Shown one piece after another: positions 55,465 to 64,000 of a DNA stretch of 64,000 nt. The translations under genes and the position numbers were made by a program. The stretch's first letter is position 1. Every line of letters begins with the position of its first letter. The notes under the pieces were generated by a model that was given only the letters and a program-made list of their open reading frames with translations, made no database searches and was not told the origin of the DNA. Source of the DNA: Petrolisthes cinctipes (Eukaryota; Arthropoda; Malacostraca; Decapoda; Porcellanidae); NCBI GenBank assembly GCA_033782935.1, contig JAWQEG010000720.1:169001-233000 (forward strand), given 5' to 3'.

Positions 55465-57860
55465 GATTAAACTAATAAACATACAAGGGCTAACAAAAGT
55501 AAAAATGACGAAATTACAAGATTTAATTAAAAGTGATGAATTTTTATGTTTAACGGAAACACACCAAAAGTGTGAGAATATCAGTCTCTGTGATCATATA
55601 TACTCAATAAGTAATATGAGGGAAATGAAGGAAAAGAAAGGAGGGGGATTGATGAATTCGTCGGAGAAGGATGAAGATAGTAAAATTGAAAAGATAACAA
55701 CTAGAAATAAGGATTTGTTATTTTGCAAGTGTAAATTAGGAAATATTTGTTTTAAGCTGCTTTTGGTCTATTTACCTGCGGGAAATAAAGAAGAGGATAA
55801 AAGAAGATACACTAGTTTAAAAACAGAAATAGAAGGTATAGTAGAAAATATAGGGGAGATACCCTTTGTCCTACTTGTGGATTTTAACGGACATTTGGGA
55901 TTCTTTGGAGAGCAGGAAATGGATAGACCAGGGGAAGATGGGATTAACTGAATGGAAAACTATAATCGTATTCTACTAAACAATGACCAGAGGTGTGAAG
56001 GGTTGATAACATGGGAGAGAGGAAAAACAAAAAGTGTGATAGACTTCGTTCTGGTGAACCATAAATTTTATGATGTATGCGAAGCAATGAAAATAGATGA
56101 AAGAAAAGAAATAACGGAATTATCTGACCCTAATTTGATTGAAATATTAATCAAAGGAGAGACACAAAATAGAAAATACACAAATGATCAATGGCAAGAA
56201 AATATTTATTATACAACAGACAAAGAAGCATTACAGATATATAAGGAAGAAGTGGAAGGAGAGTGCAATGAAGAGGTACAAGATATGGTAGAGTTTGGTG
56301 AAATCATGACAAGAAATGCAGAATGTATATTAAAGAAAAAGTATAGAAGGAGAAAGGATAAGAGACATATAAACAGGATTGAACCACCATGGATGTGTGA
56401 AGAAATTAGAAAGGAAATCAAGAAAAGAAAGAAGCTTAATAGAGAGAAACGAAATGAGGCTAGTGAAGAAGTAAAAGATAGACTTTGGAGCTTATATAAG
56501 GTACAAAAAGATAGGGTGAAAAGATTGATCAAAGAAGCAATAATAAAACATGAGAAAAAGGTGACAGAGGAGATGAATGGAAGTAGTGACAAAAGTAAGA
56601 GATTATGGCAATATATTGACAAATTAAAAGGTAAAGAAATAAACTATGATAAGGACAAAGGGGAATTATATAGTACAGAGGGAGGAATACTTAAACCAGA
56701 AGATGCAGCTCAAGAGCTTGAAATGTTTTGGAAGGATATATACCAAAATCATGACAATAACATAAAGAAGGTTTGGAACACACAAGAAAAAGGAAGGTAC
56801 AAAATTTTTATAGAGGAACAAATAATGAATGAAACTAATCAAGACAAGAGACAGTACATGGTAATGGAACATATGGATATGACTGTTGGAATGGGCCTAG
56901 CTCGGATAACAACAACCATGGAAGAACCAATAATAAATAAAGAAGAAATTATAAAAACATTAAAAGGCTTCAAAAACAAAAAGGCAGCTGGTCCAGATGG
57001 GGTAAAACCAGAATGCTACAAGGCATTGATAGATAGTGAAAAATGCATAGAAAAGTTACTATACTGTTTTAATAAAATAATTAGACAAGGAAAAGTCCCA
57101 CAAACCTGGAAAACCTCAAGAACAGTAATGCTACCAAAAAAAGTTAAACTAACAGCCCAGGATTTAAGACCCATATAGCACTCACAAATATTGATTACAA
57201 AATATTTATGTCAATAATGAAGAGCAAAATAGAACAACAACTACAAGTTAATGATTTAAATAGTGAATTGCAGTCCGGATTTACACAGGGAAGAAGAATT
57301 GAAGACAATATACTCATACTCAGGTACTGTATTGAAAAAAGCTACAAGAACAAGACACCATTAATCGTAGCAGCAATAGACTTTAAGAAGGCATACGACT
57401 CAATAAATAGAGAAGAGATCATAATAAATCTAAAAGAAATAAAAACACATGAAAATATGATAGATATAATAAGTGATGTGTACCAGAATGATACAACACA
57501 ACTGTGTTTAAGCAGAAAAATAGAAAAAGAGATAAAGATAACAAGCGGTATACGCCAAGGGTGCACAGGATCTAATGGACTGCAGTTTTCACAATCAATG
57601 TTAGAGGCAAAAGCAAACATTATAAGACTGAGCAATGTAAGCAGGAAATGTGGGTTGGAGTTAAATAAAAATAAGAGCAAATTCATAATCTTCAATATGG
57701 AAAATCAACCAGCAAAACTAGAAGGGATAGAAATGGTGAAGACTATTAAATATTTGGGAGTGGATATTGGAAACAAGAGAGACTGTTTTAAGAATTACAA
57801 AGTTAATATTAAAAAAAAAGCAAAGAAACTAGCAAATATGACCTACTCAGTGACACCCAG
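55448..57860 (+). pseudogene. LINE ORF2: APE endonuclease and RT, multiply inactivated
   Basis: Endonuclease: INIQGL, LCLTETH, VYLPAGN and LLVDFNGHLG are present. A TGA at 55949-55951 cuts the frame, and the SDHN motif reads SDPN, losing the catalytic His. RT: KNKKAAGPDGVKPE and the DLRPI motif, then a 2-bp insertion (CCCATATAGC) at about 57170 shifts the frame. QSGFTQGRRIEDN, AAIDFKKAYDSI and GIRQGCTGSN follow. Sequence then jumps to LQFSQSMLEAKANI, so the FADD catalytic segment is deleted. CGLELNKNKSKF and YLGV follow. A Harbinger element interrupts it at 57861. It cannot be active. Confidence 0.9.
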
Positions 57861-59636
57861 GGCCTAGATTCACTAAACACTCCCTTAAGTGCTCCCATAA
57901 GGGAGTGGCGCTGACGCTCCCTTACGATAACGGCAGCGCGCCGCTTAAGGTCTATTCACTAAACAATCATAAGGGAGTGAGAAGTTATCCTCACCGTGAG
58001 TCGTAGTTCATATTTTGACGGTAGATGGCTCTACTTTATTTTTTTCTTGTCGTCTGCTAACCAATCACGAAGTCGGTAACAAAAGAGTCCAACCAATCAG
58101 ACGCAAGGATCTCCCATCAGCTGATATTATTATTTTGTAAACAGTGAAGGAGAATGCTCTACAAAGCATTATATTTGCACTTAATTCTGCAGCGGAATAC
58201 AGCCGTAATACAGAAAAAATGTCTAATCAACTGTTTTCTTTCCCTCATTAATTCTCTTTTAGTCCAGCAATGCCTTTTTTTCATACATTACACAGTATAT
58301 ATTCCATTTACTACAGAGAAATCCTTTTTTAGAGAAAGAGCCTCTGTTGTAGCTGTTTATTTGGGGAAAACATTTGGAATATACTGTACGAGTTTTGAAT
58401 AGGGTGAATAGGACTGTGGGTTTTAAAGTAATCTGTGAAAACTTTGCAAAATATCAAAAGTAGCCTAACTTTATTTTACTAATAAGCAATGAAGTTTATG
58501 GGGACTTCACTTGGACACACTACTGACGACTGTGGGGTAAAGTAGCAAAGTTAACTTGCATCAGTTGAATATATATGGTAATTTAATGTGTAAGTATGAA
58601 ATATCAACAAATCCTTCATGGTGGTACAGTATACAGTATGACATAATATATGTTACGATATATAGCACTAATGATCATCAACATTAACTATATGCTTCCT
58701 AGAAACATAGGTATTATTGTATTTAGTCCACAATTCTTGACGAATTCCTTTTAGCTCATGTGATGGGTGTTAATTAAGGCCTGAAGTTAGATTATATCAA
58801 GAAGTTCCAATTTAAATTCTCCATTCTCAAATCTCTGTCTAAGGTGAAAGTTATTCCAGATAACTGCATCATGAGTGCTGCCAGGGTAATTTGCACACAC
58901 ATTAGTTATGTAGGCTACTAGTACTCTGATCACTGTTGGCAACAACTTGGATGTTGATAGAGTGATACTGTTTCCTGTTCACATATAAATGTTCACTTTC
59001 CCTAGGTGGTTTAATTGGAACATGTGTGCAATCAATTGTTCCAATTACATTAGGAAAACCTCTTAGTCTATGAAATATATGCATGCTTATTGTCTGTTGC
59101 GGCAGCTATTCCTCTAGGCATTTTTATTTCCAGTCTTGCTTTTCTGTAGAGGGCTTCTGTCACTTTATTTATTACTCTAGACACACTAGACCAACAACAC
59201 TCTCAAAGCCATCACTTGCATAAATTCTTAAGGCAATTAAAACCAATATATGAGTGGGGATAGCATGAGATCGCCTGGTAACTCTTCCAATTTCTGAAGC
59301 TCATCACCTAATCTCAATATTTCTACTCGAGGAAAACGATAATACCATATTAGGTGATTATCATCAACATGGAGTTGCAATGCAAGTTCCTGATCAACAG
59401 CAACAACGAGTTCCATGGTGACATGTCTGGAAAGTACGCCTGGCAGCTCCGTTTTTCTTTGTTTGTCGGACATTTCACTCCCTTATCTCGCGTAAGGGTG
59501 CCTCCTCGCTCCCTTAGGTACTACTGTACGATAGTTTGGGTTAAGACTCCCTTAACTCGTTAGTGAATAGCTCTCTCACCCGCTAATGTCCCTTAACGTC
59601 GCTAAGGTCTCGTAACTGCGTTAGTGAATCCGGCCC
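57861..59636 (-). mobile_element. PIF/Harbinger transposon, 1776 bp
   Basis: Flanked by CAG at 57858-57860 and 59637-59639, the 3-bp target type of this superfamily. Ends GGCCTAGATTCACTAA and (reverse) GGGCCGGATTCACTAA. Subterminal regions carry repeated CTCCCTTAA and TATTCACTAA motifs. The LINE frame joins across it when one CAG is kept. Encodes a broken transposase on the minus strand. Confidence 0.88.
58790..59473 (-). pseudogene. PIF/Harbinger transposase remnant
   Basis: N-terminal part from 59473 has YYRFPRVEILRLGDELQKLE. Further on, RGFPNVIGTIDCTHVPIKPP carries the first catalytic Asp (GTIDCTHV). After a frame shift near 58915, NVCANYPGSTHDAVIW carries the second (PGSTHD). The final acidic region is not found in the AT-rich 58140-58790 segment. 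About two thirds of the DDE domain remains. Confidence 0.8.
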
Positions 59637-59639
59637 CAG

Positions 59640-60453
59640 GAGTTGTAACAAACTAATGATTGGAAAACTTTGTGGAAAGTCTGAAATTGCCTGGAATACT
59701 GTATGGGGCTGGTGTGGTGGATTATAACAAGAAAGAAATAGATACGTTACAAAAAATTGAAAACTCACTGTACCGAACAATTCTTGGGGCAGAAAAAAGC
59801 ACAGCAATTAGTGGACTAAGAGGAGAAGTGGCTGCCTCACTCATGAAATAAAAAAATACTAGAACAAAATTACAATATTTACAAGGAATAATGAGAGATG
59901 GAGGAAACAAATTAACATACGAAATAGTAGAAGAATTGAAGGATAATAGAACAAATAAATGGATGAAGGAATGTGAGGAGGGAATGAAAGCATTAGATAT
60001 CAATTTAGATAAACTAAAAACCATGAAGAAGCAAGAACTCCTAAACAAGATTTATGAATTGGACACTAGGAACTGGAGAGAGGAAATGGAAAGTAAGACT
60101 ACCCTAAAGATTTACAGAAAATGGAAAAAGGAAATGGGAATGACAGAGGAACTATATGACAACAACACCAGCATCAGTGGTGTTATTTAAATGTAGGACA
60201 AATACTTTAAACTTGGGAGATAGAAAAAGATTTAGAAAAGAGGTTGTACAATGAAACAGGATGTAAGATGTGTGGAACAGATCCAGAAAACTTAGAACAT
60301 TTTGTGCTTGACTGTACTGGCTATGTTGAAGAAAGAAGTAAAATTGGAAAATTGCAACAACCTTATATCGAATGCAAGGAAAACATCATTGGAGGGTTGT
60401 TATTCGACAGTGGAAAATGTTTGGACAATATAAAAGAATATGGTAAATATTGA
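59640..60453 (+). pseudogene. LINE ORF2 3' end (module D/E junction)
   Basis: Continues ORF2 after the Harbinger. ENSLYRTILGAEKSTAISGL, then a TAA at 59849-59851 (TCA in other copies), then KLQYLQGIMRDGGNKLTYEI and NWREEMESKTTLKIYRKWKK. A frame change near 60150-60190, shared with module C, leads to the zinc-knuckle-like CKMCGTDPENLEHFVLDC. The LINE ends near 60453. Confidence 0.85.
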
Positions 60454-61345
60454 ATGAATTACCGTTATTAGGTACGGTTTTTCTACCTTCATTACCCACT
60501 TATTTAGACTATTCTAAGACTATTTTCTTCTATGGCATTTTCTCCGCAAATAAGAATATCTTTATAAGTATTGGAAAATAAGGGAGAAGAAATTAAAGGA
60601 ACTCAGCAACAAATAAACGACAGAAGAGGTGCCGTTGTAAAGGCTATCCTTCGACATCATCGCATCGCATCGCATCACTCTCAGTCATCATCATCAACAA
60701 CAACAACAACAACGATAATAAAGTGTGAGTTTTTGTAGTTTTCTATGTTGTATTGTTGTAATTGATAATATTAATGGTTCTTTAGTGGTTTATTATGATA
60801 TATACGAGTCAATAGAGAAGGAAACCAAGTGAAATACAATATATAATTCATCGATATAAGATAATTAAATTTAACAAGTATAATCATTTAATTAATTAAC
60901 ACAGGCTTAGTAAATTACGTTATTAACCTGTAAAGTAATGAATAAAACAAGCCTAGAAACACACACACACACAAACCTGGGAAAAAAAAAAACAACCCGC
61001 GGAAATATAACGGTAATTATGTATTATATTGCCATTCTATATTAAAATGTTTTTACCTTCTTTACCCACTAATTTATAACATTCTAAAACACATTTCTTC
61101 TATGGCATTTTCTTTTGCAATGCCCCATTTCCAAGATAGGGCATATTCAAATGGGGCATTTTGAAATTAGCCTGACCGGTAAATATTGAAAGAATTACCG
61201 TTATTGAGTATGGTATTTATACCTTCATTACCCACTAATTTAGACCATTCTAAGACTATTTTTCTTCTATGGCATTTCCTCTGCAAATGCCCCATTTCAA
61301 AGATAGAGCATATTCAAATGGGGCATTTTGAAATTAGCCTGACCT
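60454..61345. repeat. Conserved module flank (module E)
   Basis: Same blocks as 7641-8600 in reverse: ATTACCG-type ends, CATCGCATCGCATCG and CAACAACAA microsatellites, AT-rich 400 bp, CA tract, then two GCCCCATTT palindromes. No gene. Confidence 0.75.
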
Positions 61346-62270
61346 TACCTGACCTAACCTAGACCGCATCAGACTATCGGGAACTAACCTGGACAAACTA
61401 CTGGGACCTAACCTGTGCAAACGACTGGGACCTAACCTGTGCAAACGACTGGGACCTAACCTGTGCAAACGACTGGAACCTAACCTGTGCAAACTACTGG
61501 GACCTAACCTGTGCAAACTACTGGGACCTAACCTGGGCAAACTACTGGGACCTAACCTGACCCAACCAAACCTAACATAACCTTTCCTTATCTGACCTGA
61601 CCTAATCTAAGCTAACATTATCTGACCTAACCTAACCAAACCTTACCTTACCTTATCTGACCTAACCTAACATAACCAAACCTTACCTTATCTAACATAA
61701 CCAAACCAAACTTTACCTTATCTTACCTAACATAGCATAACCTAGCCTAACATAACCAAACCTTACCTTATCTAACCTAACCTAACCAAACCAAACTTTA
61801 CCTTATCTTACCTAACATAACATAACCTAACATAACATAACCAAACCTTACCTTATCTGACCTAACCTTGTAATAGCCAGACCTGAGAGTTAAAGGCAGA
61901 ATTTGAAAGCTACGCCAGTGGCGTACTCTTATGGCTTACCTGGTAGGAGCACTGCCTGAGATTTCTCTGGTCCGGGGTTCGATTTCCCGGATGGATCAAT
62001 TTCTGGGTCTGACTTGCTTGATTGATTGGGATTATTACAACCTAACATAACATAACCAAACCTTACCTTATCTAACCTAACATAACATAAAATAACCTTA
62101 CCTGACCTAACCTAACATAACCAAACCTTACCTTATCTGACCTAACATAACATAACCTTACCTAACCTAACCTAACATTACCTTATCTGACCTAACCTAA
62201 CCTAACATAAATTTACCTAACCTAACAGCAGACTATCGGGACATAACCGAGGCAAACTACCAGGACATAA
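61346..62270 (-). repeat. Degenerate TTAGG (CCTAA) tract with 24-bp minisatellite (module E)
   Basis: About eight 24-bp units (61370-61560), then CCTAACCTAAC, AACATAACC and CCTTACCTTATCTGA variants to 62270. Reverse orientation to modules A-C, same relation to the ZF exon. Confidence 0.85.
61867..62041 (+). mobile_element. tRNA-derived SINE (module E)
   Basis: A-box-like TGGCTTACCTGGTAGGAGC and B-box GGTTCGATTTC, ending TTGATTGATTGGGATTATTAC. Same insertion site inside the CCTAA tract as in A and B. Ends TTGTAATA and TATTACAA pair. Confidence 0.75.
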
Positions 62271-62394
62271 CTAGACATGGTCAATTTTTGGTGCTACAGA
62301 ATATTACAGTAAATAATCAGTAAATGTTTGAATATTCAATGGATGTAAGACTGGTATTGTTATTGTTTCAGATTCATATGAAGTAACACTGTGG

Positions 62395-63384
62395 TTGGCA
62401 GCCCTGATACCAATAACAGTGTGGTTGGCAGCCCTGACAACAGTATTAACCAAGTGGTCATATTGGTGGCAGAATAAAGCTGTGTTAGTGATGGAGGTGG
62501 AAGGAAGTGACACCATCAATGTTGTTAGAGAAGAGAAGTGTAACAAGTTGGTCTGTCAACAATGTGGTCAAAAGTTTAGTAGGAAATGCCATCTCACTCA
62601 CCATTTGTTGATTCATACTGGAAAGAATATGTTTATGTGTGAAGAATGTGGTAAAAAGTTTGTGACAAAGAGTGTTCTAAAGAAGCACATACTTATACAC
62701 ACAGGAGAGAAGAACTTTGAATGTGAAGAATGTGGTAAAAAGTGTGTGACAAAGAGTGTTCTGAAGAAGCACATACTTATACACACAGGAGTGAAGAACT
62801 TTGAATGTGAAGAATGTTGTAAAAAGTTTCTGACAAAGGGTGAGATAAAGAAGCACATACTTATACACACAGGAGTGAAGGACTTTGAATGTAAAGAATG
62901 TGGTAAAATGTTTGTGAGAAAATGTCATCTAAAGCAACACATACTTATACACACAGGAGTGAAGAAATTTGAATGTGAAGTATGTGGTAAAAAGTTTGTG
63001 ACAAAGAGTAATCTAAAGAAACACATACTTATACACACAGGAGAGAGGAACTTTGAATGTGAAGAATGTGGTAAAAAGTTTGTGACAAAGGGTGAAATAA
63101 AACGACACATACTTATACACACAGGAGAGAGAAACTTTGAATGTGGAGAATGTGGTAAAAAGTTTGTAACAAAAGGTGAACTAAAGCAACACATACTTAT
63201 ACACACAGGAGTGAAGAACTTTGAATGTGAAGAATGTGGTAAAAAGTTTGTGACAAAGGGTGATCTAAAGCGACACATACTTATACACACAGGAGTGAAA
63301 AACTTTGAATGTAATGAATGTGGGAAAAGGTTTGGTCAGAAATCTCACCTTAATGTACATATAAAAGTTTATACAAGAGTATAG
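62395..63384 (+). CDS. C2H2 zinc-finger protein exon, 10 fingers (module E)
   Basis: Leader (internal ATG at 62491, MEVEGSDTINVV), CQQC finger, then nine fingers with backbone CEECGKKFVTKxxxKxHILIHTG. One finger has Cys for Phe (GKKCVTKS), another Cys for Gly (CEECCKKF). Helix residues vary: KSVLKK, KGEIKK, KCHLKQ, KSNLKK, KGEIKR, KGELKQ, KGDLKR. TAG at 63382-63384, then one more complete finger in frame to TGA at 63460, then AATAAA at 63464. Frame is open upstream to an acceptor-like TATTGTTTCAG ending at 62371. All zinc ligands are present except for the linker-side changes, so it could be functional. Confidence 0.88.
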   Translation: MAALIPITVWLAALTTVLTKWSYWWQNKAVLVMEVEGSDTINVVREEKCNKLVCQQCGQKFSRKCHLTHHLLIHTGKNMFMCEECGKKFVTKSVLKKHILIHTGEKNFECEECGKKCVTKSVLKKHILIHTGVKNFECEECCKKFLTKGEIKKHILIHTGVKDFECKECGKMFVRKCHLKQHILIHTGVKKFECEVCGKKFVTKSNLKKHILIHTGERNFECEECGKKFVTKGEIKRHILIHTGERNFECGECGKKFVTKGELKQHILIHTGVKNFECEECGKKFVTKGDLKRHILIHTGVKNFECNECGKRFGQKSHLNVHIKVYTRV

Positions 63385-63557
63385 GATTTTAAGTGTAATG
63401 AATGTGGTAAAAAGTTTCCTGACAAATCCCAACTCACGTTACACAAAACTGTTCACATATGAAATAAAACATTGAATGTAAGTGGTGGCAAACAATGATT
63501 GCTCCCCTCCCCCCTAAGCATGATAGGAAAAAACTGAAAATATCAAGAGGTAGCACA

Positions 63558-63770
63558 TTATATTGTAGGTGTATGGTGACAAGGTGAGTATTCAGTGTTG
63601 CTTCCATTGGCGTCATGAACAGCTTCAAGACGAGCAGGGTAGGAAGACAAAAGTGACTCAAAAAGCTCCGTGTTGAACTCAATTACCCGAAGCACACCAT
63701 TGATGTGCTCCTCCATCTTGGTACGACTAAATGGAGTTGATAGAGGTTCACACAACATCCTTTTTTTCAA
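63558..63770 (-). pseudogene. Transposase-tail-like frame, antisense (module E)
   Basis: 70-residue frame as in the other modules. Extended on its left by overlapping frames without recognisable content. Confidence 0.4.
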
Positions 63771-63798
63771 CCTCGTCCTTCAAGATAGATCCAACATT

Positions 63799-63925
63799 TT
63801 CACAGATGAGGAGAATTACTGAGCCACTCGTCATTACCAAGGACTATAAGGGGTACAGTTATGTTTGCATCCATAGCAAGACCCGACGATATAGGTAAAG
63901 AAAAAAACTTGTTCTGACCCTACAT

Positions 63926-63979
<54 letters not shown>

Positions 63980-64000
63980 ATTAGGAGAATTACTGGGCCA
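63799..64000. repeat. TC-tract insertion of module E, cut by window edge
   Basis: First 38-bp flank copy at about 63803, unique 95 bp, TC tract 63927-63977, and the beginning of the second flank copy. The hAT remnant expected next lies outside the window. Confidence 0.75.

Overview
This window is repeat-dense, intron-capable eukaryotic DNA, most likely from an arthropod and plausibly a decapod crustacean. It has TTAGG-type pentamer tracts (the arthropod telomere motif), tRNA-derived SINEs, a PHD-finger LINE, Ty3/gypsy-type LTR elements, Tc1/mariner, hAT, PIF/Harbinger and P/THAP transposons, spliced exons, and long GA, TC and TTA microsatellites. The organism call is inference. I see no single-copy housekeeping gene, rRNA or bacterial-style operon.

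The dominant structure is a composite module present five times. Read in its own direction it is: degenerate CCTAA (TTAGG) tract with a 24-bp minisatellite, C2H2 zinc-finger (ZF) exon, transposase-tail remnant on the opposite strand, hAT dimerisation-domain remnant, a LINE linker fragment, then LINE ORF1 (PHD finger) and ORF2, LINE 3' end, a conserved AT-rich flank, and back to the CCTAA tract. Modules A (about 1-9,200), B (about 9,200-14,440) and C (about 27,940-33,515) point left. Modules D (about 51,240-60,450) and E (60,450 to the right edge) point right. Shared defects (a TAG before the last finger, a frame break near the LINE 3' end) indicate that copies were spread by duplication of an already altered unit. 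The ZF arrays have 6-11 fingers and differ mainly at DNA-contact positions.

Inserted into and between the modules are: a 4.1-kb Tc1/mariner-like element with about 1.35-kb inverted arms (549-4684) beside a 161-bp MITE (4687-4847); a gypsy-type element (14,851 to about 26,960) broken by a solo LTR, itself broken by a 5.4-kb non-autonomous LTR element (19,062-24,453), plus a TA-flanked foldback in its RT (26,182-26,919); a P/THAP element carrying a four-exon broken THAP gene (33,659-37,584); a tandem-repeat belt (38,430-43,096); old LINE fragments (43,110-46,470); an 18-copy 71-bp array derived from a MITE end (46,564-47,841); an LTR (47,993-49,880); and a PIF/Harbinger element inside the module D LINE (57,861-59,636).

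The ZF exons are the only sequences that look as if they could encode functional proteins. Modules B, C, D and E keep long intact finger arrays, and a splice-acceptor-like site lies upstream in all five. LINE ORF1 of module D is intact, but its ORF2 is inactivated several times over. Everything else appears to be mobile-element debris or satellite DNA.
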